Part shown: positions 13,263 to 27,796 of the stretch, in pieces
Layout of the letters: the number at the start of each line of letters is the position of its first letter
Numbering within the stretch: position 1 is the stretch's first letter
Assembly: GCA_965153355.1 (NCBI GenBank)
Contig: OZ231128.1
Span: 8,184,001-8,248,000, forward strand
Reading direction: 5' to 3'
From: Flaccisagitta enflata
Taxonomy: Eukaryota; Chaetognatha; Sagittoidea; Aphragmophora
Length of the DNA stretch: 64,000 bases
The notes under the pieces: model-generated
What the model was told of the DNA's origin: nothing
Seen by the model: only the letters and a program-made list of their open reading frames with translations
The model's database searches: none
Program-made: the position numbers and the translations under genes

Positions 13263-13603
13263 GAGAGTGATTGGAAAAGCTCTTGAAGACGCTTTTAGGC
13301 GTCGAATGAATGAGTAAAAGCAAAACTCAATTATCGTCAGTTTTCGTCACAAAAGTCAGAGAGAAAGACACAGAGAAAAGAAAAAGAAAGAAACACAAAG
13401 AAAGAATTGTCGCCAAAGCGTTTGATGGTCAGTAGCGCTCGATGCCCCTAACTTGGTGTACATGAGGGTGGGATAGTGAGAGGGGCATTGGATCCGCTCA
13501 AACTGGGGTCATGGGAGTTTGCTGGCCCTTAGGGTTTTATACCAATAATGGCGCCTGTCGCCAACTGGAAAAAAAAAATTGTAAAAATGTGATTTTTTGC
13601 TTT
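13263..13603. other. Spacer, nothing recognised
   Basis: A-rich, purine-biased start; no gene or repeat family recognised. Confidence 0.45.
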
Positions 13604-14085
13604 TTTGGCAGCGGCCTCAAAGGGGTCGATGACCTATGCTTTCACACAAATGGGGAATTTTCTCCTTCTTCTTCTCCTTCTCTTTCTTCTTCGTACCCCT
13701 TCCTCAGATCCCAGTCTCGAGGCCCAAATTCCAGTCTCGATCTCAAGGCCCGAATCCCAGCCTCAAGGCCTAGCACCAAGGCCCAAATCTTAGCCTGGAG
13801 GCCTAGATTCCAGCCTCAAGGCCAAAATCTCAGCCTTTCTGTCAAAATCCCAGCCAAGAGGCCCAGTTCCCAGCCCTGAGGGCCAAATCTCAGCCTCAAG
13901 ACTGGGATTTGAGGAGAAGGGATGGAGAAGAAGAAGAAGGAGGAGGAGAAGAAGGGGAAAATTCCCCATATGTATGAACGCATAGGTCATCGACCCCTTT
14001 GGGGCTGCTGCCCTGCTTCCCCTTCAACTTCAAGCATAACCTGCTTAGGCAGGGCGCGGGTACCGCTGACCAACTAACGCTTTTG
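13604..14085. mobile_element. Foldback element with minisatellite core, copy 2
   Basis: Arms GGCAGCGGCCTCAAAGGGG then TCGATGACCTATGC, inverted at 13965-14020, around a 20-bp repeat AAGGCCCAAATCTCAGCCTC. The right outer edge GCGGGTACCGCTGACCA matches copy 1. Confidence 0.75.
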
Positions 14086-14390
14086 TGACTATTTTTTCAA
14101 GTTTTTTTTTTCAAAATCTAATTGCAATCAAATTAACGACGAATTGCTGTTTTGGCTTGTTTGAAAATATAAATATTTATGAATCATATGCATATATTGA
14201 GTGTTTTTATATCGAGTCTTAATACCAACAGTATCTTAACCTTCAAGAGACTAAAGAGAAATTTCACCTCAAGACCGCTGTCAAAAAAAGAAAGAAAAGA
14301 GCAATGAGCATCGAGAAACGAAAAAGACCAAGAGTAAGGCACACGCCATATGAGACAACAAAAACTCCAAGTGAATTACCGCGAAAAGTG

Positions 14391-14590
<200 letters not shown>

Positions 14591-14617
14591 TTAGGGAAAA
14601 AACAGACGGAGACAGAA

Positions 14618-14790
14618 ACAAGGCAGGATATACGGCTACCCCAGTCGCATGTGGTAGGAAGGGGCTGTGTTTGAGGTCACCAATGTATTTGGGCAGGAGC
14701 AGTGAGGCGGAAGACCGCCAAAACATGAAAAATAGTCAGCGGTACCCGTGCCCTACTTAGGTAGATTGTGGTTGAAGTTGAAGGGGACTA
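14618..14790 (+). repeat. Alpha head joined to GCAGCGGCC-type body
   Basis: ACAAGGCAGGATATACGGCT head, GGGCAGGAGCAGTGAGG block, then CAGCGGTACCCGTGCCCTAC. Follows a GA and GACA tract directly. Confidence 0.7.
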
Positions 14791-15289
14791 ACCAGTAACC
14801 AACCAGTGGGCCAAAAACTGTGCTACAGATCGTGTAATGAACCACGCTACTATCTGATGGAAATTTGTATGGAAATACTTGAGCATACTCAAAGATCAAT
14901 CAAGTGATGAATAAACAAATAAATAAATAAATGAATAAACCTTACAGAAAGGATGAGAATGAAAAAAGGAAAATCAAAATGTTCATTTAAATACAAAAAT
15001 TTCACACTTATGTGACTTTTTACTTTCAATCAAATGATTTTTGTCAGACTCAACAATAAGGAGACTAACAAAATTCTATCCGATGAATATTATCAATAAA
15101 TAATGAACACAAAACAAAGTAAACGCAACAGAAATCACAGCCAAAAAAATAACTTGCTCAACATTTGCCCAAGAACGAGATTGATGATGGAATAAGAAGT
15201 CGGATGTAAGAGCTGGTTTCAGCAATATGCTTCTACAGACATTTTAATGCCTACATGACCAACTTTCCTGCGATTCAGTTTGTCCTTTC
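14791..15289. other. Unique AT-rich spacer
   Basis: No gene or family recognised; one AAATA run near 14920. Confidence 0.45.
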
Positions 15290-15660
<371 letters not shown>

Positions 15661-16225
15661 TTTCCTTTTTTTTTCCGTTTTCTCTTCACATCCCTTTCTA
15701 CCTTCTTTTCTTCTGGCTCCACTATTTATCTGGAGAATAGAGTTGTATTCCCAAATGCTTCTTCTTCCCCCTCTTCTTCTTCTCTCTCTCTCTCTCTCTC
15801 CTTTCATGTCATTTTACCCACTTGATAGCTGTCCACATCTTTTCACCTTGAAGGGCGGTCGGTCAGTCGGTCTGTTGGAGTCGCGAGGAGTAGACCTGTC
15901 TCAATTGACCATTTCAACTAAACAAATTCTCAACAAAGTGAAATGTGAATATTTTGATTGTCGATGGATGTGTGACAAAAGGGATTGATGTACAGTGTGA
16001 TACATAAAAGAGACACATTGAAATTCAGTTCAAATTATTCATATAGTTAAGCTAGGTTAAAAAGTTCTGAAAATACGATTGGTTTTGTTAGGAATCCATT
16101 TCAGTCTTGATATTGAAAACTTAGAACGAAAATGAAATGTAGTTTCTTCATATGAAACCGCAAAATTAACCTTTCAGAACTTAAGGTGATAAAAAAAAAT
16201 GACAATAGATTATATAAATGATGTG
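15661..16225. other. Spacer with short CT run
   Basis: CT run at 15780-15800; otherwise AT-rich without recognised features. Confidence 0.45.
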
Positions 16226-16588
16226 CACAGTACGCCGATTGCATCCCGGGACTTTGCTGAATTGCTCTTATGTGCCCCCCTCATAATTTGACACCCACGA
16301 TTTTAACTCAAACGAGCCAATGCGCAGCTTTTCTAGCTTGATGGGAACCTTTTTTAGGGTCCGTTTAAAGTTTACATTGAAATCAATGGGAAAAAAATCC
16401 TCTTAAGAATCCTCTTGAGAAAAACCTTTTATTTTCTTTGTTGATTTTATATTGACCCTAGAAAAGGTTCCCATCAAGCTAGAAAACGGTGCATTGGCGT
16501 GTTTGAATTAAAATCGTGAGTATCACTCTCTAAATGGGGCACACAAGAGCGAGTCAGCAAAGTCCCGGGATGCAATCGGCGTAGTGCA
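16226..16588. mobile_element. Palindromic miniature element G
   Basis: Inverted ends TACGCCGATTGCATCCCGGG, then ACTTTGC, around arms containing TTGATGGGAACCTTTT and its inverse AAAAGGTTCCCATCAA. The flanking TA/TGTGCA makes the exact edge uncertain by a few bases. No coding capacity. Confidence 0.75.
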
Positions 16589-16873
16589 CAGGTGTAAAGC
16601 AATTCTTTTTTTTAAGCTATCCCATTTGAATACTTTCCTCTGAGGGGTTCATTTTTCATCACACTGTGGACGCATCATTGAGTCTGTTTTGAATAAAAAC
16701 CTTGAAATTTGCTCAAAAGAATCATTTGACTTCTCAAGAGCTTCCAGAACGCACCTTCAAGCTTCATTTCAACCAGAGTCAGAGACCTTCATGGACACAA
16801 ATATTTGAGTCTTTTAAAAGAAAGACAAGAACATAAAGCAGCAACAATTGAAAGGCAACTAAAGCAGAACAAA

Positions 16874-17015
<142 letters not shown>

Positions 17016-17159
17016 GGAAATGATCCAACGCCAACTGATATGCAATATTTGATACTTCACCATATCCTTCACCGCTGAAATCACAATCTTCTTTTTGCAA
17101 TGTCATATCATATCATAAAATGAAATGTCATGTCACTTTTTATAAGAAAGATGTGCCTG

Positions 17160-17790
17160 AATCCGCCATCAAAAGACATGCCATGAAAGTGTCAACAGAA
17201 ATACACCAACAACACATCGAGACAAATAGCGCCAATAGGACTGCTCCAACACTTGCAACAACGCTAACACCTCAACAACAACAAGTCGAGTCAAACAGCA
17301 ACGCAACCAGGACTACGCCAAATCATTGACCAATGTTAGCACTCCAGCAACCACAAGTCAACGCAAGTTATAACGCCACAAGCACTACGCCAACACGTAC
17401 ACCAAAGATAACACCCAAACAACAACACGTCAAAACAAATGATAACTCCATCAGTAATACGCCAAAAATTACACCAATACCTCAACGACAATTCGGCATT
17501 ACAAATATTCATGTTACGAAAAATACGCCAACACTTACACCAAAACAACGACGCCACAAAACCAAGAATAACGTCATTATAGTGACGCCGCTGTTTTGAC
17601 GCCACCATTAACATCATGTGAATATCACTTAAAAAAAAACACATTAAAACGATTCAAGTTCTTTATAAAAAAGGCAAATGGATTGATACATGTTTTAAAT
17701 GCCGCAAACCCTACGCCAACATCCACTCAATAACGCCACCAATTCAACGCCACCAATTCAGCGCCACCAGTTCATCGTTACTATCTAGAG
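17160..17790. repeat. Degenerate tandem repeat, period near 75 bp
   Basis: Units with ACACCAAA(A/C)CAACGAC, ACGCCAACACTTACACC and GCGCCACCAGTTCA words. A Thr/Asn/Pro-rich frame runs through 17120-17599 but has stops and no domain, so I do not call a gene. Confidence 0.55.
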
Positions 17791-17956
17791 CATAAGTATT
17801 GATACAGGTATTTATAGTAATAACTCTGCTAAGAATAACACATCTATATAAAAATCAGTGAGGTTCTGAAACTTCCTCACATTTCTGAACGGATGCCGCA
17901 AGCCGCATTTGTCCAGCTCAAGTCGTTTAGAAATGACAAGCAAAACGAAATAGATA

Positions 17957-18456
17957 CAGTAGATGTCGTCAAGACTTGGAAATACGGGGGAGCTCATAAC
18001 CTGAGCATCAGCACAATGAGGGGACTGATATTTTGCTGGTGTAATGTATAGACCTAAAGAGGTTGACGATGGGGTATAGCATCCCCCTACGGCTTACCTT
18101 ACAAAAAAGACTTTCTGTATAAAACATTAGTATCCATCACTTTTATGGCAGAATTTCAGCTTCATCTATTTGCTTTAATTGCAAAACCAGCCTGTGATTC
18201 AAACCTGGAACCTTTAAAGAAATAAATGATCATAACAAATCTAGAGCTAAATGAGTTAACCACTAGACTAATTTCAATAGCTATTCAAGTAGAGCTAATA
18301 TGATTTTGTATATTCAAAAGAATTTTCTATCCACAGAGCTGCCATACCCCATCGTCAACCCTATATGACATAAACATTATACATACATTTTATTGGCACA
18401 AATGGTAGTTAGGGTATGAGGGCCCCTGGATTTCCAAGTATAGACGACATCTACTG
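17957..18456. mobile_element. Element B-type miniature transposon, second copy
   Basis: Terminal repeats CAGTAGATGTCGTC match element B, TA on both sides. The interior differs: it carries an internal inverted pair GTTGACGATGGGGTAT (near 18061) and ATACCCCATCGTCAAC (near 18345), and one arm shares GGGACTGATATTT with element B. Confidence 0.8.
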
Positions 18457-18458
18457 TA

Positions 18459-19733
18459 CCTCATATGAACAACAGCAAAATTATTGCATTGACATTTCTT
18501 CTCTTGGCAATAAAACTTTTTTTCAGATAGATTGAAGGTTTGTCATCAAATATTTGGTCCATTTTACAACGCCAAACACTCATTGAATTCCCACCCCTCT
18601 TAATCATTATGATAAGCCAAAGAGAGCAAATGGTACAGACTAGAGGATAATCCTCAACAATTTTCAAGGGAAGGGCGAGTCTTAATGCGGGTATACCCAA
18701 CATTCATTTGAAAAAGTTCAAGAATCAATACTCAATCACTGGTCAAACCTCCTAGATGTAATATTAGATATCTAATGTTGTATGGAGGTTTTTTTTAACA
18801 AATTTGTATCTATAAATCGCTTATCTTTTATACTCTTTCCGTACTTTTGCTCTAGATAGTACCACTTGCAAACATAAAAAAAAACAATATGAAAGCAAGA
18901 CAACTTGACTAAAATTCTACGTTAATGATAAACCACTTTAATTCAGCAACCAGGCTACTCTACGTGATCTTCCATTGTAACCTGACTTTCGCTTCTATCG
19001 GCTCTACATTTGTCAATGCGCCTGCTCTTATTTAAAACGCGCTTAATCGTCACTTTTTTATTGTTGCTTCCATCAACTAAAGGAAAAATGCCATTGCTTC
19101 AATCTTAATCAACGACGACGAAATTTACTTTTTTATGGTGTACTTTATAACCATCGCTTCGCTGCTGTAATTACATCAACATCCACATCATCATCAACAT
19201 CAAGGCCAACATCAACATCAACATTAACATCAGCATCAACACCAACATCATCAATAAAATCACATCAACAATAAAGTCATTTCTCCCATAATGTTTTTAC
19301 AAAGCGACAACAACCACGTCGAATTTTTGCATATTTTGTGTGCATATAAGTGAAGTGAGAAAGAAATTCTTTTTCGGGGGGCATAATCCTTCATTCTCCC
19401 ACAAATTAAAGAACAAATTGAATTGAGCAACAATGTGGATTATTGCACGATTTGCCAAAAAGGCATAATCGATAGAAATTGCGTCAAAACATGCATGATT
19501 TCGCTTCTTTTAGAATAATAAACGCGGACTTTTTTGCACAAACGAGATTGATGAAAATAGAATCTCACATGTAGTATAAATCAGCACAAAACGCACAAGA
19601 CACAGTCGTCGCGACTACAATTTTTCATGTTCGTACAGAAAGTTGACGCTGTAAAGTGACAATTGCTTTAACATAAACTTCTTTAGTATTTTTATGCGAC
19701 GAAAAACGTCGTATTATTACTTTTTAAAAAAAG
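18459..19733. other. AT-rich sequence upstream of candidate gene
   Basis: Contains a small hairpin (AAACCTCC ... GGAGGTTT at about 18745-18793) and a degenerate ACATCAACATCA stretch (19165-19255). Promoter of the downstream gene could lie here but no motif is clear. Confidence 0.45.
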
Positions 19734-20475
<742 letters not shown>

Positions 20476-20528
20476 GTCATTTCCATTCTATAAAGCAGAT
20501 TTAATCTACTCGCGATTCTAAAAATGTA

Positions 20529-21118
20529 CAGTGGGGTTCGTGGAATAACAGCCTAAACTGGAGGAAGGTATTTAAGTGTCTTAATTTCATTTGACAAACT
20601 TGATATTTGAAATATAAGTTGTTCACTTGATGCTTTTGTCCCTGAGTTTTTTGGTTGCTATGGAAACCAAAATCATTTTTTCAAACATTCATAACCACTA
20701 AAATGTCAATATTTGGAGAAATATCATCAGGGAACATTGATTTGCTACAACTTTCCTACAGTATGTTCTGTAAGAATATTGCTCGTTTGGCCGTTGCTAG
20801 GGCGCATCACACCTAGCAACCGCTAAATGATGCTCCCTAGCAACGGCTAAACAAGCAATATTCTTACAGGACATACTGTGGGAAAGTTGTAGCAAATGTA
20901 ATTCTGAACAGTGTTCCCTGATAATATTTGTCAAAATATCAATATTCTAGTTGTTATAAATGATCAAGAAATAATTTTGGTTTCCATAGCAACCGAAAAA
21001 CTCAGGGACAAAAGCCTCAAGTGAACAACTTATATTTCAAATATCAAGTTTGTCAAATGAAATTAAGACACTTAAATACCTTCCTCCAGTTTAGGCTGTT
21101 ATTCCACGAACCCCACTG
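20529..21118. mobile_element. Palindromic Tc1/mariner-type element D
   Basis: Nearly perfect foldback of 590 bp with CAGTGGGGTTCGTGGAATAA ends and TA duplications. Central arms (GGGAACATTG, GTTGCTAGGG, GGTTGCTATGGAAACC) match those of element B although the ends differ. It lies in the first intron of the candidate plus-strand gene. Confidence 0.85.
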
Positions 21119-21167
21119 TACCTAACACATTTAAATGAGTAAAAGAAGAACTAATTGGCAAAATGTT

Positions 21168-21754
21168 GCCAATGCTATTCTGCCATAAAAAGGCTAAACT
21201 TTGGATAATTGATTTTCTTTTCATATAGCCTACATATTTTGGTTTGGGCATGACGTTGTGGTGACCAAATGTCACGTTTTAATACCACCAAATATAAATG
21301 GCTTTTTTGCTTGCATGCTCAAATTCTACGATGAAAGATAACAAGGCCAACACCTATAAGTCGCGTGCGAGACTTACAGACTAAGAATGACTTAGACTGA
21401 CTCACAATGACTTAGACTGACTCACAATGGCTTAGAATGACCTAAAATGTCCTAAAAGGACTTGAAATGACTAAAAAACCTAATGACCAAAAATGACTTA
21501 AAATGACTTAAAATAACTTAAAATGACTTAGAGTGACCCAAAATGACTCACAATGACTTAGAATAACTATTGCCACTGCTATTCTGCCATAAAAAGGCTA
21601 TAGAGTAAACTTTGGATAATTTATTTTCTTTTCATATAGCCTACGTATTTTGGTTTGGGCATGAGGTTGTAGTGACCAAATGTCAGGTTTTAATACCACC
21701 AAAAATAAACGGCTTTTTTGCTTGCATGCTCAAATTCTACGATGAAAGATAAAA
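21168..21754. repeat. Direct duplication of 175 bp flanking an 11-bp minisatellite
   Basis: 21168-21342 and 21571-21754 are near-identical (CTATTCTGCCATAAAAAGGC ... TTCTACGATGAAAGATAA). Between them run AATGACTTAGA/AATGACTTAAA units. Confidence 0.8.
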
Positions 21755-22144
21755 AAGAAAAGTGCATGGAACAGCAAAAGTAAGAGCTCTATAACCCAGG
21801 AACAACTGGTCGCACAATATTCTGCTGAGTGCCACCTACAAAAGCCTGATTACATCTACTGGCCCTGTGATTTACGTGCATAACCCCAACCTATCCTAAA
21901 AGGCAGTATGTGGTCGGCGGTACCCGTGCCCTGCTTGAATAGTATGTAATTTACGTCGAAGGAGAGCAGGGCAGGAGCCCAGAGGAGGACGAAATCCTGC
22001 AGAACACAGGGGAAATCTGTCTGTCCATCCATCCATCTGTCCATCCATCCATCCATCAGTCTGTTCATCCCCCCGCCCCATCCTCAGGGCTCTGTCTCTT
22101 TTGGGGCCTATTCTGACCCAAATTCTGCCAAATACCCCAAATCC

Positions 22145-22290
22145 TAGCATCATTCACTCGGGCTCCCTCACTCACTCCGCTCACTCCCTCTTGGGACGGT
22201 ATTGAAATTCAAGATAATATGTTCACGCTGTAAATCGCGTTTAACGAAAATGAACGCGTTTGTTGATATCACTAAAAACACGCCCTTGGT
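22145..22290. repeat. GTGTTCACGCTG dispersed repeat
   Basis: CTCACTCACTCCGCTCACTC, then TGTTCACGCTGTAAATCGCG and a ...ACACGCCC end. Related copies at 26.6, 41.2, 59.1-59.5 and 62.3/63.3 kb. Confidence 0.6.
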
Positions 22291-22417
22291 GTATACATAT
22301 AAAATGGAAATGACCTATATTTCTATAAATAATAATAACGTCACAAAGTCGCGGGGATTATCGCGTTTGCATTGTGCTGCACGTGTTTGTGCACTTGCTG
22401 CTTCTCCTATGGCAAAG

Positions 22418-22568
22418 AAGGAACTCAAGGCCTTTCCTCGGAAGAGGTCAAACGTTGGAACGATCAAATGCGCGTCATAGAACCTTATTGTTCTTCGAGA
22501 TTGCCAGAGGGAGGAGGAGGAGGATGGGGAGGAGCCACTTCTCCTACTGGCGATGGTGGTGGCGGAAG
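22418..22568 (+). CDS. Candidate gene, exon 2
   Basis: A 151-bp exon ending at a textbook donor, GGAAG|GTGAGT. The acceptor is a NAGNAG pair (AAAGAAG) after a pyrimidine-rich stretch, so it may start at 22418 or 22421 in the same frame. It encodes GTQGLSSEEVKRWNDQMRVI, then EPYCSSRLPEGGGGGWGG and a Gly-rich tail. The complex, Glu/Lys/Arg-rich first half is unlike the surrounding microsatellites. It leaves two bases (AG) that the next exon completes as Arg. Family not recognised. A poly-Val/Leu frame downstream is only the GTT microsatellite in the intron. Confidence 0.55.
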
Positions 22569-22590
22569 GTGAGTGGAGAAGTTTTTTTAG

Positions 22591-22591
<1 letters not shown>

Positions 22592-22678
<87 letters not shown>

Positions 22679-22718
22679 GGTTTGTTGCTGGTATTGTTGT
22701 TGTTGTTGTTGTTGTTGG

Positions 22719-22802
<84 letters not shown>

Positions 22803-23030
22803 CAAAGACGGAAACTTTGATTGCCTTAATTGAAACATCAATAGGAAAACGGAATTCCTCTGCATGTCCTAAAAAAGTCAAAGATGGAAAACTTGATTGC
22901 CTTAAATAAGATGATAATAGGAAAACAGAATTCCGCAGCAGGGGTTAAATAGTTTAAAATGGTAAACTTAATTGAAGTAAAAATAAAATAAAAAATTCCT
23001 CTGCAGGTCTTAAAAGTTCAAAAATAGAGT
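22592..23030. repeat. GTT microsatellite and three 75-bp tandem units
   Basis: GTT repeat to 22802 (with a GGTTTGTTGCTGG break). Then three diverging units of GTCAAAGATGGAAAACTTGA ... GGAATTCCTCTGCATGTCC. Confidence 0.85.
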
Positions 23031-23858
23031 CTTTTCCTGATAAACCACACAAACACAATTTTAGTAGTTCTGATTGGTTTTGCTAAATAGCAATCTTGAA
23101 ATTCAATGAAATTTGATTGAGTTTTGCTGAAAACTGTTCAATCATCCCTAATTTCCCGCCCAACCCTCTCAGGCCCGTAATCTGTTCTCTCAGGCCTGAA
23201 ATTTACCCTATCGGGCCTGAAATCTGCCCTCTCAGGCCTTGAATCTAAGAGGGCAGATCAAGGACAGAGCGGACAGATTACAGGCCAGAGAGGTAGATTT
23301 AAGGCCTGAGAGGACAGATTTCTGGCCAAAGAGGGCAGATTTCAGGCCTGAGAGGGCAGATTTCAGGCCTGAGAGGGCAGATTTCAGGTCTGAGAGGGCA
23401 GATTTCAGACCTGAGAGTGCAGATCTTAGGCCTGAGAGGGCCTGGGGGGACAGAAAGATGGATGGACGGACAGACGGATGGTTGAACGGACGGACGGAAG
23501 GACGGACAGACGGACGGACGGATGGACAGACAGACTGACGGATGGTTAGACGGTTGGACGGACGGACAGACGGATGGACGGACGGACGGACGGACGGATG
23601 GACAAACGAATGGACGGACAGACGGACGGACAGATAGTTGGACGGACGGACGGACGGATGGATGAACAGACGGACAAATAATCAACGAAAGTCCACCTGT
23701 GTTCTACGAGATTTCATCCCCTTTGGGGTCGCTGCCCAAAAAGGGGGAGGGGGGTAATCATACCACTTTGTTTCTACGAAATCACTTTTTTTAGCATACA
23801 GTAATTATAAATACAATGCAACCTTCAATTACTATAAATGCTTCATGTAACATTGCAG

Positions 23859-24072
23859 ACGCGGCGGTTCGCTGTACGGGGGTGGCGGCGGTGACGACGA
23901 TGGGGAAAGAGGCGATAACGTATCTGTCAGTAACGCATCTTCCATTGGAATCGGGACCAACGGAATCGGGACCAAAGGACCCGGGACTGGCGCACTCGGC
24001 AATAACAACAGCAACAACAAAAAATCCGGCCAAAAAAAGGGAGGAGGAGGCTCGAAAAATTCGAAAAAGTGA
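23859..24072 (+). CDS. Candidate gene, exon 3: Gly-rich basic C-terminus
   Basis: Terminal exon after a good acceptor (CATGTAACATTGCAG). It completes the split Arg codon and reads RRGGSLYGGGGGDDDGERGD, NVSVSNASSIGIGTNGIGTK, GPGTGALGNNNSNNKKSG, QKKGGGGSKNSKK, then TGA at 24070. Composition is Gly/Ser/Asn with a strongly basic last 25 residues, as in matrix-binding or disordered tails. The frame stays open exactly to the stop while adjacent sequence becomes T-rich, consistent with a 3' UTR. Joined to exons 1 and 2 the product would be about 368 aa. Exons 2 and 3 are better supported than exon 1. No known domain is visible. Confidence 0.55.
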
Positions 24073-25055
<983 letters not shown>

Positions 25056-25255
25056 ATCCAAGATCCTAATCTTGATCCTTATCCTGATTCAGGATTATGA
25101 TCCTTATGCAGGATCCTGATCCCAATTCAGGATCCTGATCCTGATTGAGGATCCTGATCCGGATTCAGAATCCTGATCCTGATCGAGGATCCTGATCCTG
25201 ATTGAGGATCCTGATCTTGATTGAGGATCCTGATCTTGATCCTAATTCAGGATCG
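25056..25255. repeat. GGATCCTGATC minisatellite
   Basis: Units of CAGGATCCTGATCCTGATTG with a BamHI-like palindrome in each. Confidence 0.88.
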
Positions 25256-26600
25256 CCTTCGCGGTGGAAACTTTCTTTTTTCTAATGTTTAAATTTCAAG
25301 ACTGTTTTTGATTTCAACTGATAATGAATGGGCGTCCATTCTGTTATTTGCATGAGGAAGTTTTGGAGATACAGTGAAGCACATCCTACCAATTCAACCT
25401 AATGCCGCATGTTCAAAGATGTAATCAAACCCATTTGAAATATGGCAGTGTCCGGAGGCTTCATAGATTTCTCTTATAATGAATTATTTCAAACACAAAT
25501 CTTATCATGTTAGATACCTGAGACCGTTTCTGAAACTGTTTACAGACTAGTCAGATTGAAGCTGAAAAACTTTCAATTTTTTTTCTTTCTCAATAACGAA
25601 GATGAAGATAAGAATAGAATACAATGTATCAAGACTTCAGAAAAGAAACACAATCTGCATCGCGCAACAAGCACGTCAAAAAGACTTTTGTTAAGGTATT
25701 TTTTCCAAGAGCTCCGCAAAACCTAAAGTTGTTATGACAGGCAGGATTTTTTACAAAAATTATGCTCCTTGTGTATGAACCCCATATCAAGGTATATAAA
25801 TTTTTGCATATGAGGGCTAGTGATCAAACAAGTTAGACTAGGTAGAAAATTCAGGATTAAGATAGCCCATTGGTGTACAAAACCAATTTTTATTGCCGGC
25901 TTTGATCTCAGCTATTGAAACAATAATTACCAATAGTATATACAGTCAGAGAGTGCTTCTACTCACTATTACATTGTAAAAAAAATCATTAAAAAAACCG
26001 ACCCATTTTAAGCCTAATGTTAATTGATCCATTTGACGGACAAAATTTTGAACTTATATGTAATAATGACTTTATATCTGTTGTGTTAAAGCAAATGAGA
26101 ACGTCAATTATGGGTTTACAGACAAATAATTCCAAAAAGAAAGCCTAAACATAGGGATATTTTGGCAAACCCTGAAAAAAATATGTTTGATGGGATAATT
26201 AAAGCCACTCGTTCAAAAAGAACAATGGAGATAAAGTTAGCATTAAACATCATCTCGATTTGTCGCTACTTTATGCAAATATCATTTTGAGCGCCAATTA
26301 TACCATTTTCCCTCTCTCTCCCAATATTTTCTCAAACCTTAAAAACAGAGATATTATTCTGCTGTTTAGGTTCTCGAAGATTTGCAAAACAAGCTTACAT
26401 GACGCAGAAGAATAAAGATAAGATTTTAGTTGAGAAATGAATTATTCAATTTTGCTTCTTTGCTTTTCAAGTCATTAATTAATCATGCATTATTTATATA
26501 CATTTTTTTGATCAAGGAGCATGAATGATGCATGAACTTCTTTTTCATGTTTTCATTTGTTCCTCATCAACCCTTTTGGTTTGTACATCCTGTATGCCTG
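25256..26600. other. Unique AT-rich sequence
   Basis: No gene, inverted pair or tandem repeat recognised over 1.3 kb. Confidence 0.5.
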
Positions 26601-26604
26601 TGCA

Positions 26605-26800
26605 CTTAGGGCGTGTTTCTACAGTAGTCACAGATAAACGCGTTTTTGAAGGGCCACTTGGTCGTTCGCTGCGTTCATTCGCTCGCAACGCTCACTTCAC
26701 TTACCCGCTCTGCAGCGCTTTATTTTGCTACGCTCGTTTCACAGGCTCGCTCAATCACTTTGCTCACTCATTTGTGAGTTGGTTGAAATTCATGAATATG
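26605..26800 (-). repeat. GTGTTCACGCTG dispersed repeat
   Basis: Contains GGGCGTGTTTCTACAGTAG, AAACGCGTTTTTGAAGGGCC, then CGTTCGCTGCGTTCATTCGC-type CGCTCAC runs and TTGGTTGAAATTCAT. Confidence 0.6.
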
Positions 26801-27282
26801 GGAAACGGGAAACGGGAAAATGGGAACCGCCGCGATTGTGGTTTTCATTAGAAACATGCCCTAAATCTTATGTCATATGAAAACCTGGCTGAGGCCTCTT
26901 GCTCCCGAGAAGAAAAAAAACGATGAGTAAAAAAAATGAACAGCACAACCTCGAGTTGATATGCGCGTTTTCACAGTGTATTGATACGCGCGTTTTCACA
27001 GTGCATATATTTATGTGTATGTATTGTTATAAAAAGGGCATGCATTCCAACTGTTAAATTGTATGTACAGTTATAGGCAGAAGTTTTCTTTATCGTCAAC
27101 GTGTGTTTGAAATGATCTTTTGAAATGTTTTTGATTGATGTTTCAAGAAAAAAATACCTGATTTCTATTGAAAAGATCCATTCGTCCATCTATTCATTCA
27201 CTGTTACTTTGGAATATCTTGGCGTGTGTGTGTCATACTGTCAAACTGGTATTTTTTTGGGTGTCTGTCCGTTGAAAATGTA

Positions 27283-27337
<55 letters not shown>

Positions 27338-27654
27338 ATAAAGCGCGTTATTTCTGAAAAGTTAGGGGATGGCAAGGTTTACAAGCTGCATCATGTTATT
27401 CAATCGTTATGTATCCTGATATGTTATCTCTGTCATATTCATATCGATAAAAATAGAAAAATAAGAAATTTCAGAGCAGTCTCGTTGACATTTTTCGTGT
27501 CAGACTATTTAGTCGATTGCATGCGACTCAATGATTCACTATTATGAGTCGGACGGATCGTCTGTCAGTCACACTTCGTGCTTTTTATGGCGTTTGTGGG
27601 CGGGTTTAAGCGTCATTGCCCCTCCCAAAAAACATGGTTAGCCTATCTTAACAC
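26801..27654. repeat. Spacer with GT microsatellite
   Basis: GT run at 27284-27332; a short GCGCGTTTTCACAGTG tandem pair at 26963-27004. No gene. Confidence 0.7.
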
Positions 27655-27796
27655 TGCCCCTGCCCACCAGCGACTCTACACTTTGCTGTGTTGGATGGTC
27701 CATCGGTCTCTCACAGTTTTGAATTGCGAGCGCTTATAGCACTACTACCCCTGCCCAAACGACTGCTACTAGGGTGGCGTGTATCCGGCCTTGTTT
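27655..27796 (-). repeat. Alpha repeat, internally shortened
   Basis: Head ACAAGGCCGGATACACGCCA at the right end, GGGCAGGGG and a CGACTCTACACTTTGC-type 3' section at the left. The 3' hairpin is truncated. Confidence 0.62.

Larger units (their letters stand above)
21905..23750. mobile_element. Foldback element with minisatellite core, copy 3 (possible, 1.8 kb)
   Basis: Left edge GGTCGGCGGTACCCGTGCCC at 21912 with GCAGGGCAGGAGCCC; right edge GGGGTCGCTGCCC at 23727 is inverted. A palindromic 20-bp repeat (GGCCTGAAATCTGCCCTCTC) at 23160-23440 and GACGGACGG repeats lie between. It would span exon 2 of the candidate gene, so the two ends may instead be separate copies. Confidence 0.45.

Noticed and set aside
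17120-17599. Thr/Asn-rich frames resembling a secreted repeat protein
   Set aside because: Broken by a stop, no domain, and the DNA is a degenerate tandem repeat.
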